The notes beneath the pieces are model-generated. The model saw nothing but the letters and a program-made list of their open reading frames with translations, had not been told where the DNA came from and searched no databases. From Comamonas denitrificans (GTDB taxonomy: Bacteria; Pseudomonadota; Gammaproteobacteria; Burkholderiales; Burkholderiaceae_C): a DNA stretch of 64,000 nucleotides. Shown here piece after piece: positions 11,520-20,061 of the stretch. Position 1 is the stretch's first letter. Every line of letters starts with the position of its first letter. A program made the translations under genes and the position numbers. The stretch spans positions 1-64,000 of the forward strand of contig NZ_JAFNME010000010.1 of the NCBI RefSeq assembly GCF_017368815.1, in the 5' to 3' direction.

Positions 11520-13578
11520 TCGCCCCGGTATCCATGCCCTGCATGCCCGCGCGTATTCTTCGCGCTGGCACCGTTTTGTGGGGCTGTACGTTGTCGGCGT
11601 GCTGGTGTTTTTGGGCTGTATGGGCTGGGCGGAGCACCTGGGCCTGTCGCGGTTGTGGATTGGCCCGATCTTTTTGTTCGTCACGGTGATGGTGTATGCG
11701 CTGATCGGTATTTCGGGGCGCACGGGCAGTCCCGAGGAATACTACGTCGCTGGGCGGCGCATTCCCCCCATTTACAACGGTATGGCCGCGGCAGCCGACT
11801 GGATGAGTGCGGCTTCCTTTATCAGCTTGGCTGGGGCCTTGTACCTGCAAGGGTATGGCGGCACACCTGAAAACCCGGGGGGGCTGGCCTATGTGCTGGG
11901 CTGGACGGGGGGCTTTGTGCTGGTGGCCTTGCTGGTTGCGCCGCATTTGCGGGCCATGCGCCTGTACACCTTGCCAGACTTTTTTCAGCAGCGCTTTGGG
12001 GGCAGCTGGCCGCGCATCATTGCGGCCTTGTCTGCGGTGCTGTGCTCATTCACCTATGTGGTGGCGCAAATTTATGGGGTAGGGCTGATTGCTTCGCGCT
12101 TGACCGGGGTGCAGTTTGAAATTGGCATCATGCTGGGTTTGGGCGGCGTGCTGGTGTGCTCCTTCCTGGGGGGGATGAAGGCCATCACCTGGACCCAGGT
12201 GTCGCAATACATTGTGGTGTTGCTGGCTTTTCTGGCACCGATGTCGTGGCTGGCGTACAAGCAATTGGGCAACCCGGTGGCCGCTGTGGCCTACGACAGC
12301 CATTTGCAAGCCATTGCCGATATGGAAACGCGGCTGCTGGCGGCCCCTGAAGAGCTGCAAGTGCGCCAGGAGTTTGAGCGCCGCGCCCAGGTGCTGGAAT
12401 ACAAATTGAGCAATGTGGCGCAAAACTTGGAGCAAGAGCGCCAGCTGCTGCAAGAGCGGGTGCGGTATCTGCGCTCTATTCACAGCGATATGGCATCGAT
12501 TGTGCAGGCCAATCGCGAGCTGGTGAACCTGCCGCGCACCCCCGAAGAGGCCAAAATCCTGTGGCAGGAGCAAATGCACGAATACCGCCAGCGCTCCCAG
12601 CCCTTGAATGGGGTGCCCCGCCATACCCTGCCCTTTGCCGGTGATCCTGAAGGCTCGCCGCAGGAGCAAGCCCTGTTTGATAAATCCCGGCGCAACTTTT
12701 TGGCTTTAATGTTTTGCCTGATGCTGGGCACGGCAGGGCTGCCCCACCTGCTGACGCGCTACTACACCGCGCCCTCGGTGGCCGGGGCGCGCTCCTCGGT
12801 AGCGTGGTCGCTGTTTTTTATTGCGCTGTTGTACCTCAGTGCGCCGGCCTTGGCCGCCTTGGTGAAGTACGAGGTGATGCACAAATTGGTCGGTGTGCGC
12901 TTTGATGAGCTGCCCACCTGGATTGCCCAATGGTCACGGGTGGATAGCTCGTTGCTGGCCGTCGAAGATGTGAATGGCGATGGCCGCTTGCAGTGGGGCG
13001 AAATTCGCCTGGGGGCGGACCTCATCATGCTGGCCACCCCAGAAATTGCCGGGCTGCCCTACGTGATGTCGGGGTTGGTGGCGGCCGGTGGTCTGGCGGC
13101 GGCGCTGTCCACGGCCGATGGTTTGCTGCTGACGATCAGCAATGCCTTGGTGCGCGATTTGTACTTTCAAGCCCGCCCGCACCAGGCCAGTACCGAGCAG
13201 CGGGTGATTGTCTCAAAGTTTGTACTTATGGCCGTAGCGTTGGCGGCCGCTTTTGTGGCAAGTCGTCGCTCTTCTGATATTTTGCCTATGGTTGCAGCTT
13301 CATTTTCGATAGCTGCTTCCGCCTTTGTGCCGGTGATGGTGCTGGGCATTTTTTGGCGTGGCACCAACCGCATGGGTGCGGTGGCCGGCATGCTCAGTGG
13401 GCTGGGGGTGACGCTGTACTACATGCTCTCCCATACGGCACTGGCGCAGGCGCTGTTCCCGAAAGCCTGGCTGGCCAATGGGATGTGGTGGGACATCCAG
13501 CCGGTGTCGGCCGCCGTGTTTGGCGTGCCGGTGGGTTTGGTGGTGGCGATAGTGGTCAGCTACTGGAAAAAACCCTAG
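11503..13578 (+). CDS. Sodium:solute symporter, VC_2705 subfamily (acetate/organic acid type)
   Basis: Large SSS-family inner-membrane transporter of 691 residues with about 13 hydrophobic segments. Family stretches include GSPEEYYVAGRRIPPIYNG, AAADWMSAASFISLAGALY and AGGLAAALSTADGLLLTISN. A hydrophilic insert of roughly 140 residues rich in Glu/Arg (about residues 275-405) looks coiled coil. A canonical EF-hand loop, DVNGDGRLQWGE, lies at residues about 489-500. The start ATG at 11503 overlaps the small-subunit gene by 17 bp; ATG 11494 is an alternative. The substrate is unproven, but relatives are annotated for acetate or other short carboxylates, which would fit the adjacent PEP synthase. 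Confidence 0.88.
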   Translation: MTQPSDRPGIHALHARAYSSRWHRFVGLYVVGVLVFLGCMGWAEHLGLSRLWIGPIFLFVTVMVYALIGISGRTGSPEEYYVAGRRIPPIYNGMAAAADWMSAASFISLAGALYLQGYGGTPENPGGLAYVLGWTGGFVLVALLVAPHLRAMRLYTLPDFFQQRFGGSWPRIIAALSAVLCSFTYVVAQIYGVGLIASRLTGVQFEIGIMLGLGGVLVCSFLGGMKAITWTQVSQYIVVLLAFLAPMSWLAYKQLGNPVAAVAYDSHLQAIADMETRLLAAPEELQVRQEFERRAQVLEYKLSNVAQNLEQERQLLQERVRYLRSIHSDMASIVQANRELVNLPRTPEEAKILWQEQMHEYRQRSQPLNGVPRHTLPFAGDPEGSPQEQALFDKSRRNFLALMFCLMLGTAGLPHLLTRYYTAPSVAGARSSVAWSLFFIALLYLSAPALAALVKYEVMHKLVGVRFDELPTWIAQWSRVDSSLLAVEDVNGDGRLQWGEIRLGADLIMLATPEIAGLPYVMSGLVAAGGLAAALSTADGLLLTISNALVRDLYFQARPHQASTEQRVIVSKFVLMAVALAAAFVASRRSSDILPMVAASFSIAASAFVPVMVLGIFWRGTNRMGAVAGMLSGLGVTLYYMLSHTALAQALFPKAWLANGMWWDIQPVSAAVFGVPVGLVVAIVVSYWKKP

Positions 13579-13586
13579 CAACCCGC

Positions 13587-14579
13587 TTAGGCTTGCCCAG
13601 GCGTTTGCGTAATTTGCTGGAAGGTGGGCGTGCTGTTGGTCATCAAGGCCCCCAAGTGCAACAAGCTTTGGGTGTCCAAAAAGGGGCGCACTTCTGAGGA
13701 GGACAGGCTGTGCGTAATGCGCAGCTGCGGCTCTTGGGTGAGCAACAGAATTTGCGGCTGGGCAAACGGCAGTTTGCGCGCATCCAGCAGCTTGGCAATT
13801 TGCGGCTGGTGCGGCTGCTGGGTTCTGCGCAGCACCACGGCGGTGGTTTCATCGTTGAGCGCAATGAACACCCCGGGCGGGTACATGCCCACGCTGTGCA
13901 GCAAGGCATCCCCGGCTTTTTGATAGAGCTGCGAGGAGGGGCCGGTGATCACATGCACCGATTCGGCCACGCTGCGGCCGGCCCGGCTGCGGCGGGGGCT
14001 GATCATGGCGGCATAGCGATCCACCGTGGCCAGCAGGCGGGCCAAACGTTCAGCCGCTTGCTGCTGCAGCAATGGCAGCTGTGGCGGGATGTTGATATGG
14101 TGCAGCGTCACCACGTCCAGCCACAATCCATTGGTGATTTGCATGCGCTCCAGCAAGCGCCGCCCTTCCACCGGATGCATGCGAATGGCTTCTTGCTGGG
14201 CAGCGCTGGGGCGCTCGCGCTGCAAGGCCAGCTGGTCTTGCAGCTGGGTCATGCCGATGTTCATGGTCAGGGCGGCGCGGACCAAGGCATCGCGCTCTTG
14301 CGGTGGCAAATGGTAGGTGTCGGCCAAAATGTGGCTCAGTGTTGCGCATACCAGTGCATGGGCCGCGCTGTAGCCCGTGTGCGAGCTGGAGGCCAGCTGG
14401 TACATCAGGTACAAGCCCGCATCGCGGTCATGCGCCAAGAGCTCTTGCAGCCACGCATCAAGTTGCAGAACTTTGGCTTCAAAATTACCCACCTGCGCCG
14501 GATGCGTCAGCACCAAAGCCAAGGCCGCCTCTAAATCGGCCCACAAGCCTTGCAGGTCTTCGTAGGTGTCGTAGTCCAT
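13587..14579 (-). CDS. Degenerate HD-GYP-like protein
   Basis: A 330-residue soluble protein with the outline of an HD-GYP phosphodiesterase domain at about residues 95-190. AHALVCATLSHILADTYHL, the segment ALTMNIGMTQLQDQL, HPVEGRRLLE and VTLHHIN follow in the family order. The metal-binding HD is replaced (MN-IG where HDIG is expected) and no GYP motif follows the HH, so catalysis on cyclic-di-GMP is unlikely. The ATG at 14579 is preferred; a TTG 33 bases upstream is the alternative. It lies beside yajQ and close to a GGDEF-EAL gene, suggesting a cyclic-di-GMP sensor or regulatory role by inference. Confidence 0.72.
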   Translation of the reverse strand: MDYDTYEDLQGLWADLEAALALVLTHPAQVGNFEAKVLQLDAWLQELLAHDRDAGLYLMYQLASSSHTGYSAAHALVCATLSHILADTYHLPPQERDALVRAALTMNIGMTQLQDQLALQRERPSAAQQEAIRMHPVEGRRLLERMQITNGLWLDVVTLHHINIPPQLPLLQQQAAERLARLLATVDRYAAMISPRRSRAGRSVAESVHVITGPSSQLYQKAGDALLHSVGMYPPGVFIALNDETTAVVLRRTQQPHQPQIAKLLDARKLPFAQPQILLLTQEPQLRITHSLSSSEVRPFLDTQSLLHLGALMTNSTPTFQQITQTPGQA

Positions 14580-14646
14580 GGCAGCGTATCGGCGCAAGTG
14601 CGGCGCAATCAAGAAGGGCAGGCAGGTGCTGGGGCGGTTGCAGGTG

Positions 14647-15132
14647 TTAATCGCGGAAGTTGTTGAACGACAGCGGGTGGTCAGGCAGCTCTTTGCGGAT
14701 CAGCGCCATCGCCGCTTGCAGGTCATCGCGCTTGGCACCAGTGATGCGCACGGCATCGCCCTGGATGGCCGCTTGCACCTTCATCTTGCTCTCTTTAATG
14801 AGTTTTTGAATTTTTTTGGCCAGTTCTGATTCAATGCCGTTTTTGATTTTTACCACCTGCTTGACCTTATCGCCGCCGATTTTTTGCGATGGCTGCACGT
14901 CCATGAAGCGCACATCCACGTTGCGCTTGGTCAGTTTGTTGCGCAGGATGTCCTCGACCTGCTGGAGCTGAAAATCGGCATCGCCAAACAGGGTGATCTC
15001 TTTGTCCTTGAGCTCCAGGCCCGCTGAGCTGCCTTTGAAGTCAAAGCGGGTGCCAATTTCTTTGGCAGAGTTGTCCACGGCGTTTTTGACTTCGACAAAA
15101 TCAGCTTCCAAGACGGTATCAAATGAAGGCAT
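14647..15132 (-). CDS. yajQ: YajQ family cyclic-di-GMP-binding protein
   Basis: A 161-residue protein of the YajQ/UPF0234 family, two ferredoxin-like repeats that bind nucleotides; the Xanthomonas member binds cyclic-di-GMP. The start [20 protein letters not shown], the central [18 protein letters not shown] and the C-terminal [19 protein letters not shown] are near-diagnostic. It is transcribed toward the degenerate HD-GYP gene with a 67-bp gap and divergent from murB with 74 bp between. Binding of cyclic-di-GMP by this protein is inferred from family members. Confidence 0.93.
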   Translation of the reverse strand: MPSFDTVLEADFVEVKNAVDNSAKEIGTRFDFKGSSAGLELKDKEITLFGDADFQLQQVEDILRNKLTKRNVDVRFMDVQPSQKIGGDKVKQVVKIKNGIESELAKKIQKLIKESKMKVQAAIQGDAVRITGAKRDDLQAAMALIRKELPDHPLSFNNFRD

Positions 15133-15206
15133 AGCAGTTCTCTTTCTCTCTTCTCAAACAGGGCGCACCCACCAGACCCACTCAGGCGCAGTGCGACAAT
15201 CGGGGG

Positions 15207-16286
15207 ATGTTAGTCGAGAAAAATACTTCATTACAGAATTTGAATACCTTTGGCATTGCCGCCAGTGCCGATGTGCTGGTGCGCTTGACCAGCACCCAAG
15301 CGGTGCAGGAGGTCGCCTCCAGTGCCATTTTGCGCACCCCGCAAGGGGCCTTGCGCCCCAGCTTGGTGCTGGGTGGGGGCAGCAATATCGTTTTGAGTGG
15401 CGATGTGGTGCATGCCGTGGTGCTAAAAATGGAAATTCCCGGCATGGCCTTGGTGGAAGAAACGGCCAAGCATTGGATTGTGCAGGCTGGGGCGGGGGTG
15501 CGCTGGCATGACTTGGTGGAGTGGACACTGCAGCAGGGCTGGGGCGGTTTAGAGAATTTGGCGTTGATCCCCGGCACCGTGGGCGCAGCCCCTGTGCAAA
15601 ACATTGGGGCCTACGGGGTGGAGCTGCAAGACCGCTTTCACAGTCTGGATGCGGTGGATTTGCGCACGGGGCAGGTCTTTACCCTGGATGCGGCCCAATG
15701 CGCTTTTGCCTACCGTGATTCGGTGTTTAAACATGTGCCGGCGCAGGCGGGTGATTTTGGCTTGGCAGGCCAAGCGGTGATAACCCAGGTGCGCTTGGCC
15801 CTGCCCAAGCAATGGCAGCCCGAGCTGGGCTACCTGGAGCTGCAGCGCAAGGCAGAAAGTTTGGGCATTGCTCAGCCCAGTGCCCAGCAGGTGTGTGATT
15901 GGGTGTGCGCCATTCGCCGTGCCAAGTTGCCCGATCCAGCGCAGATTGGCAATGCGGGCAGTTTTTTTAAAAACCCCACCGTCACCCAAGAGCAATGCCG
16001 CGACACCATTGCCCGCGAGCCCAAAATTGTCTACTACCCCCTGCCCGATGGCCGCATCAAGCTGGCCGCCGGCTGGTTGATTGATGCCTGTGGCTGGAAA
16101 GGCAAAACCCTGGGCCGCGCCGGAGTGTATGAGCACCAAGCGCTGGTGTTGGTCAATCGTGGCACGCTTGGCAGTTGCGACAACAGTGTGACGGGTGGAG
16201 AGGTTATGACCCTGGCGGCTGCGATTCAAACCAGCGTGTACGAGCGCTTTGGCATTCGGCTGGAGCCGGAGCCGATAGTGGTGTGA
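15207..16286 (+). CDS. murB: UDP-N-acetylenolpyruvoylglucosamine reductase
   Basis: FAD-dependent, NADPH-using enzyme of cytoplasmic peptidoglycan precursor synthesis; it makes UDP-N-acetylmuramate. The 359-residue protein opens EKNTSLQNLNTFGI. FAD-binding motifs are VLGGGSNIVLSGD and LIPGTVGAAPVQNIGAYGVE. The catalytic serine lies in GNAGSFFKNP, and the C-terminal glutamate of type I enzymes is in RLEPEP. A strong hairpin terminator follows at 16352. Confidence 0.96.
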   Translation: MLVEKNTSLQNLNTFGIAASADVLVRLTSTQAVQEVASSAILRTPQGALRPSLVLGGGSNIVLSGDVVHAVVLKMEIPGMALVEETAKHWIVQAGAGVRWHDLVEWTLQQGWGGLENLALIPGTVGAAPVQNIGAYGVELQDRFHSLDAVDLRTGQVFTLDAAQCAFAYRDSVFKHVPAQAGDFGLAGQAVITQVRLALPKQWQPELGYLELQRKAESLGIAQPSAQQVCDWVCAIRRAKLPDPAQIGNAGSFFKNPTVTQEQCRDTIAREPKIVYYPLPDGRIKLAAGWLIDACGWKGKTLGRAGVYEHQALVLVNRGTLGSCDNSVTGGEVMTLAAAIQTSVYERFGIRLEPEPIVV

Positions 16287-16351
16287 TTTTGTTTTTGCAA
16301 ACAATACAAAATCGTAAAATTTACCTTTTATTGCAAAGTAAACATATTCTG

Positions 16352-16383
16352 AACCCCACAGCCTGCAAAGCCGTGGGTTTTTT
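16352..16383 (+). terminator. Terminator after murB
   Basis: CCCAC (16355-16359) pairs with GTGGG (16373-16377), with an inner GC/GC extension, and is followed by six T residues. A preceding AA run is too short to make it clearly bidirectional. Confidence 0.8.
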
Positions 16384-16424
16384 CATGGTGCAAATACCTG
16401 TGGTTGGTGGCAAGGAAATTCCCG

Positions 16425-19307
16425 TTGAGTGAGAAAAAAACATCTTTAACAGCCAATGCAACGGCCTTGCCCCGGCTGCATTTGCTGGGCACCCTGGTGC
16501 TGATGCTGGTAGTAACCCTGGCGTTGGCCAGCTTTTATTCTTGGCGCAGCAAAGAGCAGCAGCAGGCGTTTCGTGAGCGAATCATGCAGACCATGGCTGA
16601 GCAACAGCGCCAGCGCCTTTCTTCTGAGCTGCAATCGGCCATAGGCTATCTTGAGTTTTTGCGCAAGCGCACCGAATCGGTCATGCGCCAGAACATGGTC
16701 GAGCAAACCGATGCCGCATTCGTGGTGGCGCAGGCAATTTATAAGCGCGAAGCCCCGCACCGCCCAGCGCAGCAAGTGCAGCAGCTGATTGTTGAAGCCC
16801 TGCGTCCGCTGCGTTTTTTTGAAGGCCGGGGCTACGTGTTTATTGACAGCATGCAAGGCGACTTTGTCCTGCTGCCAACGGCACCAGAGTACGAGGGGCA
16901 ATCGGGCATCAACAACCAAGACGACACCGGCTCCTACATCATGCGGGGCTTGATCAATGCGGCCCTGACCCCGGATGGCAACGGCTTTTTTGAATACCGG
17001 TGGTACCACCCGAAAAACCCGCAAACCATGGCGCGAAAAATCGCCTACGTGCGCCACTTCGCTCCTTTTGACTGGCTGATCGGCACCGGCGACTATGTCC
17101 TGGAGTGGGAAGAGCTGCAGAAAAAAGAAGCCATGCGGCGTCTGCGGGGCTTGCGCTTTGGCAGTACGGGCACCATTGGGCTGATCGACCATGACGGGCG
17201 CTCGCTGCTCAGTCCCAGCGATGCCTCGCTGGAGGGGCTGTTGCCTGAGCAAATGCTGCCCGTGCAGCGCCAAGCCTTAGAAAAGCTGCGCGAGACGGCC
17301 CAGGGCGGTGGCGGCTTTGTCGAATACGACTGGCCCCGTCCTGGAGCGGCACCCGATGCCCCCTTGGGGCGCAAAACCGCCCTGGTCACCACCTATGCCC
17401 CTTGGGGCTGGGTGCTGACCACCACCATGTTCAACAACGAGCTGGAAGCGCCCTGGCAGGCTGAAGTCCAGCAGCAAAACGAGCACAAAGTGCGCCAGCA
17501 GCTGGAGCTGGTGTTGGTCGTGCTGGCCTCTTTGCTGCTGGGCGGGCTGGGCTCGTGGGTGTTTTCGCGCTGGTCGGGGGGCTTGTTTGCCCGCTACCAC
17601 CAAGAGCGCGAAGCCACCCAGGAAAAGCTGCGCATCGCCGCCATTGCCTTTGAATCGCAAGAGGGCATGATCGTCACCGATGCCAAAAGCCGCATCCTGC
17701 AATTCAACCAGGCCTTTACCGATATCACCGGCTACAGCGCCGCAGATGTGGTGGGCAAAACTCCCAGCATCCTGAAATCGGGGCGGCATGGTGCGGCGTT
17801 TTATGCTGCCATGCGCCAGCAATTGCTCAGCCACGGCACCTGGGCGGGAGAGGTCTGGAATCGCCGCAAAAACGGTGAAATCTACCCCGAGTGGCTGACC
17901 ATTACCGCCGTCAAAGACGAGACCCAAACCACCACCCATTACGTCGGTTCGCTGTTTGACATTACCAGCCGCAAAGCTGCCGAGGAAGAAATTCGCCACC
18001 TGGCGTTTTACGACTCGCTGACCCAGCTGCCCAATCGCCGTCTGCTGCTCGATCGCCTGGAGCATGCCGTCAAAACCAGTGCCCAAACCGGCCACCACGG
18101 GGCCTTGGTGTTCATGGATTTGGACAATTTCAAGCGCGTCAATGACATCCTGGGCCATGAGCAAGGCGATGTGCTGCTCATAGAGATCGGCAAGCGTCTG
18201 CGTGCGGCCGTGCGCGAAAGCGACACCATTGCCCGCCTGGGCGGCGATGAGTTTGTGCTGCTCATTGAAGGCTTGGACACCCGTGCCTTCAAGGCCGCCC
18301 GGCAGGTCGAAGCGCTGGCGCAAGAAATCTTGGGCATGCTGGCCACCCCGGTGGTACTCAAAGGGCAAGAGGTCCACACCACCGGCAGCATGGGGGTGGT
18401 GCTGTTCAGTGGTTTGGCCGTGCCCGTGTCCGATTTAATGCAGCACGCCGATTTGGCCATGTACCGCGCCAAAGCCGAAGGGCGCAACACCATGCGCTTT
18501 TTTAACCCGCAAATGCAGGCTGAGGTGCTGGAGCGCTTGGCCCTGGAACAAGCCCTGCGCCAAGCCATTGAACAAAGCCAGCTGACCCTGTGCTACCAAC
18601 CCCAAGTGGGCAGCACCGGGCAGATTGTGGGTGTGGAAGCCTTGGTGCGCTGGCACCACCCCCAGCGCGGGCTGGTGTCCCCTGGCGAATTTATTCCTTT
18701 GGCGGAAGAGACCGGCCTCATCCTCCCCCTGGGGCAGTGGGTGCTGCAGGCCGCGTGCAAGCAGCTGGCGCAATGGGCGCAGCCCGCAGCCGCCGGTGCC
18801 CCGCAGGGCCTGCCCGCGCGCAGCCACTGGACGATTGCGGTGAATGTCAGCGGACAGCAGGTGGGCCAAGAAGATTTTGTTGCCCACGTGCTGCAAATTC
18901 TAGAAACAACCGGGGCCCCCCCGGCGCAGCTGAAGCTGGAGCTGACCGAAACCATCTTGCTGGAAAACCCCGATCAAGTGATTGAAAAAATGGCCGCCTT
19001 GCAACGCCACGGCGTGCGTTTTTCGCTGGATGACTTTGGCACCGGGTACTCCTCGCTGGCCTACTTGCGCGACTTGCCGCTGAGCCAGCTCAAAATTGAC
19101 CGCAGCTTTGTCCAAGCCATGGTGCACGATGCCAAAGCCACGGCCATTGTGCGCACCATCGTCACCATGGCGAACAACCTGGGGCTGGACGTGATTGCCG
19201 AAGGCGTGGAAACCGCCGAGCAGCAGCAAGCCCTGAGCGCCAACGGCTGCCTGATCTACCAAGGCTACCTGTTTGGCAAGCCCATGCCAGTGGAAGAGCT
19301 ATTGTAA
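16425..19307 (+). CDS. Membrane Cache-PAS-GGDEF-EAL cyclic-di-GMP enzyme
   Basis: Dual-domain cyclic-di-GMP synthesis/degradation protein anchored in the inner membrane. A membrane segment lies at about residues 19-41, then a periplasmic double-Cache sensor ([31 protein letters not shown], then a second repeat ending [12 protein letters not shown]), and a second membrane segment at about 360-380. PAS (about 405-520), GGDEF at residues 606-610 and EAL at 738-740 follow. An RxxD inhibitory site (RESD) precedes GGDEF. The EAL domain keeps [20 protein letters not shown] and AEGVET, so both domains look competent. The start is uncertain: TTG at 16425 has AAGGA 8 bases upstream; TTG 16404 and GTG 16407 are alternatives. 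Confidence 0.9.
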   Translation: MSEKKTSLTANATALPRLHLLGTLVLMLVVTLALASFYSWRSKEQQQAFRERIMQTMAEQQRQRLSSELQSAIGYLEFLRKRTESVMRQNMVEQTDAAFVVAQAIYKREAPHRPAQQVQQLIVEALRPLRFFEGRGYVFIDSMQGDFVLLPTAPEYEGQSGINNQDDTGSYIMRGLINAALTPDGNGFFEYRWYHPKNPQTMARKIAYVRHFAPFDWLIGTGDYVLEWEELQKKEAMRRLRGLRFGSTGTIGLIDHDGRSLLSPSDASLEGLLPEQMLPVQRQALEKLRETAQGGGGFVEYDWPRPGAAPDAPLGRKTALVTTYAPWGWVLTTTMFNNELEAPWQAEVQQQNEHKVRQQLELVLVVLASLLLGGLGSWVFSRWSGGLFARYHQEREATQEKLRIAAIAFESQEGMIVTDAKSRILQFNQAFTDITGYSAADVVGKTPSILKSGRHGAAFYAAMRQQLLSHGTWAGEVWNRRKNGEIYPEWLTITAVKDETQTTTHYVGSLFDITSRKAAEEEIRHLAFYDSLTQLPNRRLLLDRLEHAVKTSAQTGHHGALVFMDLDNFKRVNDILGHEQGDVLLIEIGKRLRAAVRESDTIARLGGDEFVLLIEGLDTRAFKAARQVEALAQEILGMLATPVVLKGQEVHTTGSMGVVLFSGLAVPVSDLMQHADLAMYRAKAEGRNTMRFFNPQMQAEVLERLALEQALRQAIEQSQLTLCYQPQVGSTGQIVGVEALVRWHHPQRGLVSPGEFIPLAEETGLILPLGQWVLQAACKQLAQWAQPAAAGAPQGLPARSHWTIAVNVSGQQVGQEDFVAHVLQILETTGAPPAQLKLELTETILLENPDQVIEKMAALQRHGVRFSLDDFGTGYSSLAYLRDLPLSQLKIDRSFVQAMVHDAKATAIVRTIVTMANNLGLDVIAEGVETAEQQQALSANGCLIYQGYLFGKPMPVEELL

Positions 19308-19308
19308 A

Positions 19309-19390
19309 AATAGCTGTTTCCGCTGATAAATAAACAGATTCAATGCTATTGATGCATAAATATGTTTATTTTTAAGCGCAAAGAGCTATT
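19309..19390. repeat. Dispersed palindromic repeat, copy B
   Basis: Arms of 28 bp (19309-19336 and 19363-19390) pair at about 24 of 28 positions, beginning AATAGCTGTTTCCGCT and ending AGCGCAAAGAGCTATT. It sits between convergent genes, two bases after the GGDEF-EAL stop, and could double as a terminator, though it lacks a T-run. Confidence 0.85.
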
Positions 19391-19395
19391 AAATT

Positions 19396-20061
19396 TTATT
19401 TCTTCTTCTGCTGCTGGTACAGGTACAAATCGTCCGACCAGGTGGCCAACCACTGCGGACGGTAGGCCACAAAGACGGCGGTCAGCATCCCCGTCACCAC
19501 CGCATCGCCCCAGGCCATCAGCCAGCGGGCAATCTTGCCCAGCTCTTGCTGCACACCGGGCAGTTGCTCGCCGGCGGCCTGGGCCAACAGCCCGGCGATG
19601 AACAGGCACACAACCGTGCCGAAAAAGCCCCGGCCAAAGAGATAGACAAACACCTTGGTGCCCAGAAAGCGCCGCAGCAGTGCCCCCCAGCCCATCGCCA
19701 ACGTGGCGGGCACCAGGCCGTGCCAAACGGTCAGCGCCAGCGTGGCCGGCACGCTCAGGCTGGGCGAGAGCAGCCAGGTGATAACGCCCACGGCCAGCAG
19801 TGTCAGCACCGCCAGGGGCCAGCCCAGCATCAGCAGCACCAGGCAAGCCCCCGACCACTGCAGCTGCAGCGGCATCTGGTGCAGCGTGGGCAGCGCCCAC
19901 ATCCAGGGCAGCACCACCAAGGTGGCCAAAAGCGGTGTCCACAGCCCACTGGCATCGCCGCTGCTTTGCGTCACCAGCGGGCGGCGGTTGAGCAGCTGCC
20001 GCCAGGGGCGCAGCAGCAGGGCCAGGATGAGGGCGATGAGGGCCAGGGCGCTTTCAAGCAT
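19396..20061 (-). CDS. CbiM-like integral membrane protein (COG3235)
   Basis: A 221-residue polytopic membrane protein with about six hydrophobic segments. The C-terminal half (RRFLGTKVFVYLFGRGFFG, then GDAVVTGMLTAVFVAYRP) resembles the COG3235/CbiM-like energy-coupling-factor permease family found in Burkholderiales; a role in metal uptake is possible but not shown. Its start overlaps the last 8 bases of mfd, so it is the distal gene of an mfd transcript. It ends in a poly-lysine tail. The function call is tentative; the gene itself is well supported by overlap and composition. Confidence 0.72.
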   Translation of the reverse strand: MLESALALIALILALLLRPWRQLLNRRPLVTQSSGDASGLWTPLLATLVVLPWMWALPTLHQMPLQLQWSGACLVLLMLGWPLAVLTLLAVGVITWLLSPSLSVPATLALTVWHGLVPATLAMGWGALLRRFLGTKVFVYLFGRGFFGTVVCLFIAGLLAQAAGEQLPGVQQELGKIARWLMAWGDAVVTGMLTAVFVAYRPQWLATWSDDLYLYQQQKKK

